Origin: Cunninghamia lanceolata
Taxonomy: Eukaryota; Streptophyta; Pinopsida; Cupressales; Cupressaceae
Direction: 5' to 3'
Assembly: GCA_027924645.1 (NCBI GenBank)
Contig: BSBN01000297.1
Location: 5,828,001-5,892,000 of the forward strand
Length of the DNA: 64,000 bases
This document shows, one piece after another, positions 12,225 through 23,820 of this stretch (positions are counted from its first letter, which is position 1; the number at the start of each line of letters is the position of its first letter). The notes below the pieces were generated by a model, which saw nothing but the letters and a program-made list of their open reading frames with translations, was not told where the DNA came from and ran no database searches. A program made the position numbers and the translations under genes.

Positions 12225-13190
12225 CCGATCTACTGAGGAAAGGTTTATGCAAATTTTAACTTTCATAGTTATAGATTGAAATGGACATTAACAGAAAGGT
12301 AATAAGAACATTCAAATGCAAAAATCACAACACAAGATATACGTGGGGAAAACCCTTTCAGGTAAAAAACCTCACACTCCAAAGCCGCCCAAAATATTAT
12401 TCAGGAATCAAGAAGATTACAATATACTTGTAGAGAAAGCTTTTACAGGAGTATTAATCAACCAGAGATCCAGAGGTAACTCAACATCTATAAGACTCTT
12501 TCACACAACCTCCATCTCTAGCTCCTGATATATAGGAGATATAATATAGTAAACCGTCAATGGTAATTACAAAACCATGAGCCAAAACTACCCAAAAGTG
12601 GCACCCAAATTATCTCCAATCAAAGATGCCTTATGATGTGTCAAACCACACACCAACATGTGTAACTCTCCCTTTTACAGATCTGTTAAGTGTCCAACAT
12701 GTTTTCACATTTCCCAAAAATAGAAGGTCCAACTTCTAAAAGCCATAATTTTTTATCCAAGTGTCTGATTAATGAACCGTTTGATGTGTCAGAACGCTTA
12801 TGAAGAGATCTATCAAGATATAACTAGGTTTTCTAGTTATGACAACTTTCAAGGTGTTTAGGGACCTCTAATTTCCTCAAAATTGAGTTTAAAACTTTTT
12901 TCAACAGTTTCAAAAACTGGAAACTTTAATATCTCATAATTCAGGTATGATCTTGAGTTGATACTCACCCAATATGTTTAATTAGTCATTCGGCACTTTT
13001 TGGAAAAATTTCAAGTCCATCCGATGTCAAATGTAGAGTTACTAAAAATAGTAAGTCCCACCATTTTTAGCCCTTTTGAAAACTTTGAAAGTTCTAGATC
13101 GTTCTTCAAGATAAAGGGTATTTGAAAAGACCAAAATTCAGAAGAATAGTAACCTTTTGTAGTTGCAAGGTTGAGACACTTTTCCTAACA
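12225..13190 (-). repeat. Main part of copia 5' LTR
   Basis: On the minus strand it starts TGTTAGGAAAAGTGTCTC at 13190 and runs to the G1 insertion point. It contains the block ACCTGAAAGGGTTTTCCCC, seen in many plant copia LTRs. No real gene lies here. The base immediately outside (13191) is LINE reverse transcriptase. Confidence 0.7.
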
Positions 13191-13516
13191 TAAGGCATAA
13201 GAAATAGAGGATATGTAGCTATAGATCCATTTGCACCAATCTTCGTAGAACCCAAACTTTCTCATAACTTTGATAAAAAAATCCTAGGAGATTCCATAAT
13301 ATGCCTTGTTCATATCTAGTTTAATTATATCCTACCCTCTTTATTCTTGTGCTTGATGGAGTGTATAGTTTCATAAGAGATAATAATTCCATGATCAAAA
13401 AATTGTCTTCTCTTTAAGAATCTGCTCTGATCCTTAGAGATGAATCCCTCCATGCATTTCTTGAGTCTTGTGGCCATGGCATTGGTAACAATTTTTTATA
13501 TGGTATTGTACAATGC
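13191..13516 (-). pseudogene. LINE (L1-type) reverse transcriptase, downstream piece
   Basis: Minus-strand translation gives ALYNTI, KIVTNAMATRLKKCMEGFIS, DQSRFLKRRQFFDHGIIIS, then LDMNKAYYGIS, matching the plant L1 RT blocks around the A-N-R-L-K and L-D-M-S-K-A-Y-D motifs. The catalytic Asp after KAY is replaced by Tyr, and stops and a frameshift are present. It joins directly with 23024-23820 once element A is removed; the sequence 3' of it is displaced by the copia insertion. Confidence 0.8.
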
Positions 13517-14870
13517 TATTTTATAGGAAAAGAGGGACAATAGGGTAGAATGGCTAGATCCTCCTTTCACTACAAACATTCAAGGACATTTCAACTTAGT
13601 TGAATCACAACTTTTGCAAGAGGATTCACCTACAGGTTGGTGTGTCACTTGGAATGATGAGGAAATTCAGAAATTGTCAATTAATGTGTTAATTTAATGC
13701 TTAAGTATGCTAAAAACTCTAATTATACAAAATAGTAAGCAAACTGATAAATTATGACAAATGCTCGCAGACTAAGATAGTAGACAGAGATTAGTTACTA
13801 ACCATTTTTTGAAGTACATGATTCAGAATAATCAGGGACACTACCCTAGGTGCTCAAGTCCAAGGTACAGTTTTCTTTAGGAAATTTAGGACTCCTTCTG
13901 GCACTGATAATCATTGTCTCATCTATTTCTGTCATGAAAGATGTGGAGGACACTACCCTAGATGCCATAGTCCAATGCAGACTGTTCTTCAAGATGTCTG
14001 AGCTTCTTCAGATGCAGATTGTCACTATCATGAAGATTCTTGTTTCTACAACCTTGGAGGACATTACCCTGGTGCCCTTATCCTGAAAGTGCTCCAGACT
14101 GCTTCTTTCTGTCAGATCTGGAATCCTTATCTTCTACAACCTTCCTCTACAACTCCACTCTACAAAATCTGATACTTGTAACCTGCAATCACAAGGAGTG
14201 TGGTTGCGGGTTGTGGTGTTTAGGAGCTTGCCTTAGTCAAGCCCTGGAAGGACATTCAAGTCTTCTAAACACCGTTATCAAATAAAAAGTGCATATCCCT
14301 ATGGGATAAAGGCAAAAACAAATTGATAAATGATTCAAACACAAATAGATATCACCTTGGAGGAGTAGCTCTCACATAGATGAAGATCCTTCAACACATG
14401 AGAAGGTGAAGCTAAATCTGCAATCACAAACACAATAACAATGCTCTGCTCTGCAACAATGAATATCTTGAATGCTCTAAAATGGTAAGTGTGCCAAAAG
14501 TTCATAATCATCTTCTAGTTTTCAAATGAATCCCTAAACATGCTTATATATGTAATTACACACATTCCTGTTATAAATTTCATAATTCAAACTTAAGATT
14601 GTGCCATGGGACCTAACTAATAGTCACATAACTGACATTCAAATTTAGGACCTGCCTAAAATAGGGTAGGACAAGGGTGTGAGTACCCATGTCCTAGGTC
14701 CCCTTTTTAGGTTAGGTCTAAAGCACACAATGTCCCTCAAGCCCCATGTGACATGGGTTTCAGGCCATTTTCTTCTGGGAGTAAAAATAATCATGCAAGA
14801 TGCAAAACAAGGGACCCAGGAGCTAAACTTAAGAGGTAAAAGTCCTAGGGGGACATTTTATGACAAAATT
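13517..14870 (-). repeat. Element A 3' LTR (left copy)
   Basis: About 1354 bp, collinear with 18670-19833 plus 22829-23023. Many substitutions separate the copies, so the insertion is old. Short open frames inside it are not genes. Confidence 0.8.
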
Positions 14871-14883
14871 TAGCCCCCACTTT
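14871..14883 (-). promoter_or_regulatory. Element A polypurine tract
   Basis: The minus strand reads AAAGTGGGGGCTA next to the left LTR, a normal plus-strand primer for LTR elements. It fixes the orientation of A. Confidence 0.65.
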
Positions 14884-15224
14884 AATGTATGCATGAATGC
14901 AAGGCCCATACATGTATTAAAGTACGATCAAAACACAACAAACAGGCCAACAACATGAAGCTAATGCATACACAAAGATTGAGGAACTATTTCTAGCCCC
15001 CAGTCTCAGGTAGACATTAGAGAAGACATGTTGTAGACACACCAAACACAGTGAAGATAGTAACAAGCATGCAAAACACAGAGAAGACAATAATGGTCAC
15101 ACAAGACATGGAGAAGACAACATTGAAGACACGCAAAACACAATGAATGCAGTGATTATTTCTTTTTTTCATATATATGTGAATGCAAATGCAAGTACAT
15201 GGAAAGTAAACAAAACCCAAAATG

Positions 15225-15485
15225 TAGGAGAGACATTTTGCCACACGTCTTGAAACTACATATGGGGTAATAGACACATAATACAAATCTCAGAGTGTAC
15301 CTGAGGGACTCATCGCCACACGTCTTTAGACTACACTTGAGAACAAGCACACCATACAAATCCCAAAGCATAAGAGGGACTCATCGCCACACATCTTTAG
15401 ACTATGCTTAGGAACAAACAAGCCATACAAAACCCAAGTGTAGGAGGGACTCATTGCCACATTTCTTTAGACTACACAAGGGAGA
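15225..15485. repeat. Tandem repeat, about 70-bp period
   Basis: Four diverged units built on gagggactcatcgccacac followed by tctttagactacac and ccatacaaaaccc, near 15235, 15303, 15374 and 15444. Confidence 0.75.
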
Positions 15486-15639
15486 AAACACATAGAAGAC
15501 ACAAGCATCGTATAGTATGCCAAAGACATACTATACGTCTAAAACACAATAAACAAGTGAGGGAAGGAGCCTATTGCTAGGTTCACCACCATCTCAGGAT
15601 CATTATAGACACACTTGATGGTTGGGCTTATGCCACAAC

Positions 15640-15875
15640 AACCGCCAAAGACACGCTTAAGGGAGGATACACCAACCCCGCCTACTTGGAGAACTTTTAA
15701 AATAAAAAGGATGTACACTAGCTCAAGAGATACACCATCCTCGCCTCCGCAAAGAGATTTTAAAATGCAACCCCACCCACATCACAGAGACGCCTTATAG
15801 TAAAAAGGAAGCATGTGCTCAAAAGTATACAACCCCACCCGCATCACGGAGATGCCTTACAATGAAAAGGAGGTA
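15640..15875. repeat. Tandem repeat, about 65-70-bp period
   Basis: Three to four diverged units that share caaccccacccgcatcac, gagatgcctta and a run of a-rich spacer ending in aaaaggag. Confidence 0.65.
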
Positions 15876-17480
15876 TATGCCATAGATCAATGTATGCAAA
15901 CATGCTTTATTAGTATCAAAATCATCAGACAATTTACCTTATATATGCCCCCACCTTAAGGTGGTTGATATCATGTACCGATATCAAGTACATTAAGGTA
16001 GGAAGAAAACACACAAGAGAACAAGAGATTTCACAAAGCCCATGCCCCTAAAGGTGACATGTACTTTACAATCACCAAATGTTCCCACAAACACACAATT
16101 TCCTGCAAGAAGAGAGGTTAGAAATCTTTCTCTAAGATAATAACCACATCACATGATAAAGGCAATGCATAAACATAAACACATTGAGAGCCAAGGTTAT
16201 ACTACAGATTTGAAAATTGAGTATAACCATGAGGCTATACCGTAGAGATCTCAAAACTAGGTGTAACCAAGGCGAGACCCAAGGTAAACAAAGTGCATAG
16301 AGCAACAATATTGTTATGGTTTGTTAGCAAATACTAGACATCATTAAAATATCACACAAAGTGATTCTACTAGCCAAGTGTTGGATAATATATATATCAA
16401 CCACATCATCATGTATGGACTAGGTCCATTTTTGCTTACTCGTTGAAGGGACACGTAGTCCGTATCAATGTGATTTGTTTTTCATCATCCGCCAGTTAGA
16501 TAGAACCACTAGGATAAGGTAAATAATAAATCAAGAGAGGAGAACAAGTGCCTTAGGGTCGTCACGTAGGAAGGTGCCCCCAAGTCACCAAGCACAACGC
16601 TATGCCCCTAAGACACAACACACAACAATGAAAATAGATGAGAAGCAAGATAGAAGAATGATGATAAAAATAGAAGAATGGTCACAACAGACGTGGTCTC
16701 CCAGTATCCTTGACCTTACAAGAGTATCAAGGGTCATCCAAGGAGGCCTAAACAACACATAACACATCACGGGGAGACCACAACACAAGAGGTAAAGGGT
16801 TAGAAATACTTACCTAGAGGCACAACCGAACTAGCAGTTGTTGTCAAACAAATCATCGTCTTCCCAATCTTGAATGTTAGAGGAAAGAGGTACATAAGGT
16901 ACCATAGCCCAACTTTTATTCTTGTCTTCAAGTTGTTCATTCTTAAGTTTTTCTTGGTTTGATTCAATGTTAGGTCGAATATTTTCTTGTTGATGTGCAT
17001 TTCGTTGGGCAAAGGCTTGTCTTTTCCTCCTTTCTCTTGCTTGTCTATTCTTCTTGTCCTATTGCTTATATCTTCAAAAGTATTGTCATGTTGTTCTATT
17101 TGTCTTTTTGTGTTAGAAGAGGAAGCTTGTTCAAATCGCATTTGTCTTGATGAAGTGCCTTGTTCTCGATGAATACCTCTTGATCCTTGTAAGGATGATG
17201 GAGGAGGAACCTCAACTTAGGGTCCTTTTTCTTTTGCTCTAGGAAGTTCTCCTAATGCGAGTTGTTCGTCTCTTATTGTTTACATAGGAGGCCCGGCCAC
17301 TCTAGATATAAGTTTTGCTTTGTATCATCTATATTGTAGGAAAGAGTGATCTCTTCATGGCTTAGGGTCTCTATCAGGTTGCAACCAAAAGTAATCAAGA
17401 TTAAAGTTGTTTTCCATTACCAAAGGTTGATATGTATTACGTTGAATAGTATGCACTTGTCCATGTAAAGGGAATTTTAT

Positions 17481-17906
17481 TCAATTGTGAATAGTTGAGG
17501 GGACAACATTCATAGATTTTAACCATGGGTGTCCTAGTTTTACATAGAAGAGGTTGGATAAAGGGATAACCTCAAATACTTGATCCACGGCTTTATTAGA
17601 AACCGTAACCAATAAAGTTATCTTCCCAAAGGTAGGCATGAAAGCTCCATTATGTGTCTTAATCTTTATATCCAAAGGTTCATAGGAATCTTGTGTCAAA
17701 TTATGTGCAAGAAGAAACTCTTCCGTTACCACATTAGTCATGCAATTAGGATCTATAAGTGTACCATGCATCAAGATCTCCATTATTTTTACAGTAATGT
17801 AAAGAGGCCCTTCATTGTCTACAAATGTTTTGTCATGAGGTGTAAATATAATTTTAGGTTCATGGCTCCTTCTTTTCAAATAAGGTCTAGGAGGATAAAC
17901 TAGCAT
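17481..17906 (-). pseudogene. Retropepsin-like domain of element A
   Basis: A 141-codon minus-strand frame. The pattern GTLIDPNCMTNVVTEEF corresponds to the protease active-site block, with D-P-N in place of the catalytic D-S-G. VIPLSNLFYVKLGHPWLK and MNVVPSTIHN match the conserved LGxxWL and VPST(L/Y)H block of Tat-like Ty3 proteases. The replaced active site and the missing neighbours argue against activity. Confidence 0.6.
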
Positions 17907-18653
17907 TATTGTTGTGATTATAAGCCATGTTTATATGTATTTAAATGTATTCAAAATCAGATTTTAAAAGATTCTCAATGCTTATGCAAGGAACAAGTGC
18001 AAAACTATGTATGTTTATAATCTAAAATGCTTGATTTTTTCACTTTTTTCAATGTAAATTACTAAAATAAGAGGTGTTGTGAAGAAATTTAAGAGGGGCA
18101 GTGAATAATAAGCTCAATATAAATCCAATAATGCAGCAAAATCATTCACAACACACCTATAATGCAAATCTAGAGAGACGACAAGGTAAAATCTAGTGAA
18201 AATGCAAGTTTTTCAAACCCTAGACATGAGTTTTTGTAAAAAAGACACTAAGATGAAATACTACAATTAGAAATCAGTCCTAAATGAGTGTTTAAAAGAG
18301 TAGTAAAATCTAAAACAAGATTTTAACTACAAACTCTAACTAACACCAAAACTAGGCTATATGAAAAATGCATAATTACAAGCAATTTCTAACAATTTAA
18401 GCATGAAAATGCAATGCAAATGATTAAAATAAGATGAGTTTCTATAAATTATATCAGATCTAATGAAAATATTAGAAATAAAATTAAATTAAATTAAATT
18501 AATGCAAATTATGCCAAAATGTAAGCCTAAGATACCCTTTTTTTCAAAATTTTCAAAATTTTCAATTTTTTTGTAAATTTTCAAAGGCAATAAGATAAAT
18601 GAAGGCAAATCTAGAGTACAACACTCAGCAAGGTGCAAAATTCAAAAAACAAA
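17907..18653 (-). other. Element A leader, no gag found
   Basis: An A/T-rich stretch between primer site and protease frame, where gag would be expected. It contains simple runs such as (aaatt)n near 18480. No gag motif was seen in any frame. Confidence 0.4.
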
Positions 18654-18669
18654 CATGGGTTCACCAAAA
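18654..18669 (-). promoter_or_regulatory. Element A primer-binding-site-like sequence
   Basis: The minus strand reads TTTTGGTGAACCCATG directly after the LTR end. The same TTTTGGTGAACCCA follows another LTR end at 34121. I cannot assign the tRNA from memory. Confidence 0.5.
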
Positions 18670-19833
18670 TATTTTGTAGGAAAAGAGGGACAATGGGGTT
18701 GAATGACTAGATCCTCATTTCACTACAAACATTCAAGGACATTTCAACTGAGTTGAATCACAACTTTTGCAAGAGGATTCACCTACAGGTTGGTGTGTCA
18801 CTTGGAATGATGTAGAAATTTAGAAATTGTCAATTAATGTGTTAATTTAATGCTTAAGTATGCTAAAAATCCTAATTATGTAAAACAATAAGCAAACTGA
18901 TAAATTATGACAAATGCTTGCAGACTAAGATAGTAGACAGAGAATAGTTACTGACCATTTTTCAAAGTTTGTGATTCAGAATAATCAGGGACACTGCCCT
19001 AGGTGCTCAAGTCCAAGGTATAGTTTTCTTTAGGGAATTCAGGACTCCTTCCAGCACTGATAATCACTGTTCCGTCTGTTTCCATCACAGAAGATGTGGA
19101 GGACACTACCCTAGGTGCCCTAGTCTAAGGTAGGCTATTCTCCAGGATGTCAGGGCTTCTTTAGATGTAGATTGTCACTGTCACAAAGATTCTTGTGTAT
19201 GCAACCTTAGAGGACATTGCCCTAGGCGCCCTTGTATTGAAAGTGCTCCAAACTGCTTCTTTCCACCAGATCTGGAATCCTTATCTTCTATAACCTTCCT
19301 CTGCAACTCCACTCTGTGAAATCTGATACATGAAACATGCAATCATAAGGAGTGTGGTTGGGGATTGTGGTATTTAGGAGCTTGCCTCAGTCAAGCCTCG
19401 GAAGGACATTCAAGTCTTTCAAACACCATTGTCAAAAAAAGAGTGTGTATCCCTGCGAGATAGAGGCAAAAACAAATTGATAAATAATTCAAACACAAAT
19501 AGATATCACCTCAGAGGTGTAGCTCTCACATAGATGAAGATCCTTCAACACATGAGAAGATGAAGCTAAATCTGCAATCACAAAACAATAATAATGCTCT
19601 ACTCTGCAATAATGAATATCTTAAATGCTCCAAAATCATAAGTGTGCCAAAAGTTCATAATCATCTTCTAGTTTTCAAATGAATCCCTAAACATGCTTAT
19701 ATATGCAACAACACACATTCCCGCTATAAATTTCATAATTCAAACTTAAGATGTCGACATGGGACCTAACTAATGGTCACATAATTGACATTCAAATTTG
19801 GGAGCTGCCTAAAATAGGACAGGACAAGGGCAC
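18670..19833 (-). repeat. Element A 5' LTR, first part
   Basis: Matches 13517 to about 14680 of the left LTR and stops at the ggcac target duplication (19829-19833) of insertion B. Confidence 0.85.
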
Positions 19834-20289
19834 TATTGTGTGGTTACACAACACGCCCCATTTTGACTTGACAAAATAGGGACCCAACTTTTTGCTTCTT
19901 TGGCTTGCATTGTTTTTCTGCTCTTCGGCAGTCTGGCAAAAGTAAGTCATGCAGGTGATCCTGCATAAGGGAAGTGGGTAAGTCATCATGATGAGGTCAG
20001 TTCGTTAAAGTTAAAATTTCATATCAATAACCTCATGGTTGAAAAGAGTATAAAATTTCATGCAAGTTTGCCTTTTGGATCACCCTGATATTCCTTAGGG
20101 AACGAAAGTTATGACAAGTCAAAATCCTGGTCAAACCTGATATTCTAAGGGGAGGTCATATTTCTTAATATCAGTCATCTTATGAAAGATCACCCCGATC
20201 TAATTTTATCACCCGATAATCATTTGGTCTGAAACTCTGGATGTCAATTTTACGTGATAGTGGTATTTACCCGTCAAACAACTTCATAT

Positions 20290-20900
20290 ATTTTGCGGGG
20301 GTCATATTTTGAATGCCACCTGATATTCTGAATATCACCCGATCTTTCAAATATCACCCTGTCGCAAAATATCACCCTAGAGCCAATATGCTGATGACAT
20401 CATCCAATCCCAATGAACAAAGAAATCAGGAAATCACCCTGACGGTGATGTCATCATCCTTTTTACCTCGCGGAGGTATTTTTCCAACGATCACCCTTTT
20501 AAATAACATGACGGTGACGTCATCCTGATCTTTCGAAAGGGGGTCACATTCGTTAATATGACTCATCTTCATTAACATGATGATAACGTCAGCTTATCCC
20601 ATTCCATAAAGGACCCAATATGACAGTGACATCATCAGTCCGCTTGAGATCCGAGGGTCATCTAATTTCTAACATCCGTCATCCTTTCTAATATGACTGA
20701 TCTTTCCTAACATGACCATGACTTCATCTTATGCGGAGGGTGATATTCCTCAATATCAGGGTCATATTTCTTAACATCCTGATTTCCTTCAGTATGACCA
20801 TGACGTCAGCCTTTCATATTTTAATGAAGCCCGTCCATGATGATGACATCATCATCATATCCTGATCTATGAAGAGATTCATATTAGTTAATATCCCTCA
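20290..20900. repeat. TGACGTCA / atatcaccctgat motif cluster in B
   Basis: Dense short motifs (atatcacc, gatgacatcatc, catcatcatatcctgat). Full TGACGTCA palindromes lie at 20515 and 20801, with several one-base variants. This is the U3 side of the presumed LTR, upstream of its TATA box. Confidence 0.6.
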
Positions 20901-21849
20901 TATTAACTAATGTGCATACCCAGACTCGATAGTTTTATTCAATAGAATTTAGTGAACAAAAGCGCATGTATTGCATATGCATGATCTTATGCATGCGATA
21001 ACTGAAAATGTAAGGCTTGCATATCATATGAAGGGTCACATTACCCTTGGAATACAAAAAGAGCTACTGCAAGGTGAAACTATTTGCAAAAAATTCAAAG
21101 AAACTCAAAAAATTAGGAAATTTTTGACCTTCCCCTTGGCAGGGTCATAACTCCTAGCTATTTTATCAAAATTTAAACTTTTTGGACTCATTGGAAAGAT
21201 AAACTAGTTATCTAGTTTGAGTTGCTCGATTACTTAGGATTAACGCCAAATAACCGACAAAGTCTTGAGGCCCTAATTTAGCTTCGAAGGCCTCCGAAAA
21301 TGCAATTTACCAAGATGTAGAAAATACCAAAAATCATATTTTCGGTATTTTTATCAAAAATCACTCAAATGACACTGGACCTGATCAAATATTGAAACTA
21401 TTTTAGGGCCTGATAGCATGTTTTTCAGTCAACGATAGTCACCTGGACCCTCTTGACCACCTATGGACATTTAAATACGTGAATTTTCAAAGATGCTTAA
21501 TATTCATAACCTGACATATTTAGGTTTGCACATTCAGAGCTTGATAAAATATAAATGTTTATTTTTTTGCTAGTTATTAAATGATGATGCTTAATTCTTG
21601 TCTGTTTGTTGCAGGATGTTGGAGTTGTATGAAGTGGCTGAAAATTGCCAACTGGCAGGCAACATGAACCAGAGCCGGGGGATATCATCGAATATGCTGT
21701 ATGCCAGCTAGAAGGTTGACTGAGTCAAAGATACTGGAATGTTCTATGCTAGCTATACTGGCAGGCACGTGCTATTCATCTGGACCATTGATTATTCTGA
21801 GAAGGATCCTAATCCTTGGATCATTGTAACTATTTTATGGCCTTTGTTT

Positions 21850-21858
21850 TATAAAAGG
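21850..21858 (+). promoter_or_regulatory. TATA box of element B
   Basis: TATAAAAGG, a near-consensus plant TATA box, about 2.0 kb from the left end and 1 kb from the right end. It is consistent with a plus-strand LTR promoter. Confidence 0.5.
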
Positions 21859-22828
21859 GCCAGAACTTGTCCAAATAAAGGGGGAAGTCCTATAGAGAGA
21901 ATATTTGGCAAAATAAGGCCAATTACTGTAGAATTAAGAAGAGATCAGATTACTGAGACTAATGAGGACTGAATTGTTGAAATGTCAAGGTTCTTTCTTC
22001 AGATCATTGTAAATGTACTTGTTCTAAAGCATACTGAATGGAGATGAAGCTTCAGATTACATCCTGATTGTAAACTTTATGTAATCTTCAAGTTGATTTT
22101 TGGATATGTAATGGTGAATGTTGTGTTCAAATAGAAGCGCTTTCATTTTATTGCATGTTGTTGTCAACTTTTCCTTTGAAGATTTGCACTGGATCATGCG
22201 GATTTGTGGAATGTCTTGGTGAAGTATGATTCTAGTTTTCTTCTCTTCATTTGCTATATCGGAGCATGTATGTGGATCAGTGATCTCAGTCAAGTAATTT
22301 TGGGAATCTCATTCTTTAACCCTTTTTCTCACTTTAATTTCATTGAAATCACTTCCAAAACTGCAAATCATGATAAATAACAAGCAAAACAGAGAAATAT
22401 GCTGACATCTCGTAGATAATTGAAAATCCTTAGCATATTTGAGCTAAGTGCATATAGTGTTGAAAATATCATGCAAAGAATTGCAAATAATGGTAGAAAT
22501 CATGCAAATATCAACTTGTAGGCACATTATTTGAGTAAATTCATAGTGCAAGAGGTAGAATTGTTGGAGATTTATGCAGAGTAGATATAAAGAGTGGGAT
22601 ATTTGAAGGAATACTGATGAACTTTGTAGAAATTACTAGAGTATGTAAGGCCCCTAAATGATTAACAGCAATGCACATCAACCACTGAGTAACATCAGTA
22701 GATTAAGAACTAATCAATGGAGACTTGGGATCATGAATAATTTGAAATCATCATATCTTTCAAGATGAGTAAAGGTTGTTGTGTAACTTTTATTCTATGT
22801 TTGCTTATGACTAACATCATCATTAACA

Positions 22829-23023
22829 GGCACAAGCGCTCATGTCTCAGGTCCCCTTTTTAGGTCGAGTCTAAAGCACACAATGTCCCTCAAGCCCCAT
22901 GTGACATGGGTTTCAGGCCATTTTCTTCTGAGAGTAAAAATAATCATGCAAGATGCAAAACAAGGGACCTGAGAGCTAAACTTAGGAGGTAAAAGTCCTA
23001 GGGGAACATTTTACAACATAACA
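22829..23023 (-). repeat. Element A 5' LTR, second part
   Basis: Resumes the LTR after insertion B and matches 14690-14870. The outer end, cataaca, is followed by the aatgc duplication. Confidence 0.85.
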
Positions 23024-23820
23024 AATGCAATAGGCCTAAATTCATCAAAGAATTTCAAGTCCTTATTCTTAGGAATGAGTGCCACAAATGTAGAATTCCA
23101 CCCCCTTAGCATAGCTTTTTGGGTCCTACATTCTTCTATTTTCATCAACACATCCTCTCCCACCACGCTCTAGAATTTTTGGAATAATTCTTCCTGAACC
23201 CCATCTGGTCTGAGATCCTTCCTTGCCCCTAGTAAGAAGGTGGCTTGTTTAATCTCCTCCAAAGAGAATGGTTATATTATCTCTTCATTTTGGGCTTCAT
23301 TTACAATCTTAGGGATGTTTTTCATCATCTTTTGAGTGTTCAAGTCTTCCTGAGGAGTGGAGTTCAATAGCTCTTGGAAAAATTTCAAGCCTTCTTTCTA
23401 TATTACTTCTATATCCTCCACCAAATTACCTGAGGGGAGCTAAATACTCACAATATTATTGGTATCTCTCCTAATATTGGTGGAGAGATAAAAGAACTTT
23501 GTGTTTTGATCCCCTTCCTTGAGCCATTTCACCCTTGATTTCTACTGCCAAAAAATATATTCCATCTTCAAAATTCTATTGAATTCCTCCATTTAATTAT
23601 TTTGTGTGGCTCTTAACTCCTCAGAAAAACATGACTCTAAAATTTCAGCCTCAATAGATTGTAACTCTGATTCCACAAGATTCTTCTTGGCAAAGAGGTT
23701 GCCCATGATTTCCTTGTTCCATCCTTTCGCTTTGATCTTAATCTCAACCAATTTCTTATGAAGTTTGTACCTCTTACAACCCCTGATGTCCACCATATCA
23801 TGAGATCATTATTATGCAAG
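23024..23820 (-). pseudogene. LINE (L1-type) ORF2, linker and RT start
   Basis: Minus-strand reading gives YKLHKKLVEIKIKAKGWNKE, then VKWLKEGDQNTKFFY, the LEEIKQATF block, RPDGVQEELFQKFW and GWNSTFVALIPK, ending in FFDEFRPIA. These are the standard blocks between endonuclease and RT of plant L1 elements, broken by several stops. The next block, ALYNTI, lies at 13516, on the other side of element A. No endonuclease is recognised beyond 23820. Confidence 0.8.

Larger units (their letters stand above)
1260..13190 (-). mobile_element. Ty1/copia retrotransposon, 5' LTR split by G1, 3' part lost
   Basis: The order on the minus strand is: LTR start TGTTAGGAAAAG at 13190, LTR down to 12225, an 8.4-kb gypsy insertion (G1), the last 42 bp of the LTR (3776-3735), a primer-binding site, gag, protease and integrase. 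RT, RNase H and the 3' LTR are absent. The element lies inside a LINE whose RT sequence stops at 13191. Stops and frameshifts make it inactive, and it is older than G1, which is inserted in its LTR. Confidence 0.8.
14884..17480 (-). other. Element A interior, no recognisable pol
   Basis: Where RT, RNase H and integrase should follow the protease I see none of their motifs. A minus-strand frame at 17141-16800 is Lys/Gln/Asn-rich with no known domain. Most of the stretch is A-rich non-coding sequence plus two tandem-repeat blocks. Confidence 0.5.
19834..22828 (+). mobile_element. Element B, solo-LTR-like insertion of 2995 bp
   Basis: Flanked by perfect 5-bp duplications ggcac (19829-19833 and 22829-22833) inside the LTR of element A. 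Starts TATTGTGTGG, ends CATTAACA. There is no internal terminal repeat and no coding sequence, so it looks like one long LTR left by LTR-LTR recombination. A TATA box on the plus strand and a U3-like region rich in TGACGTCA and catcatcatatc motifs fit that. The motif region resembles the LTRs of element C. The initial TA in place of TG may be a G-to-A change. Confidence 0.65.
13517..23023 (-). mobile_element. Ty3-type LTR element A without RT (LARD-like)
   Basis: Perfect 5-bp duplications aatgc at 13512-13516 and 23024-23028 flank it, and the interrupted LINE reads through when it is removed. Both LTRs share the ends TATTTT(G/A)TAGG on the left and, at the outer right edge, CATAACA. Orientation is minus: a purine tract abuts the left LTR and a primer-site-like sequence abuts the right one. 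The 3.8-kb interior keeps only a protease-like frame, with no gag, RT or integrase seen. It is either a non-autonomous element or a heavily decayed one. Confidence 0.8.

Noticed and set aside
12316..12528. 70-codon plus-strand frame beside G1
   Set aside because: It lies in the antisense strand of the copia LTR, in the conserved non-coding block, and has no domain.
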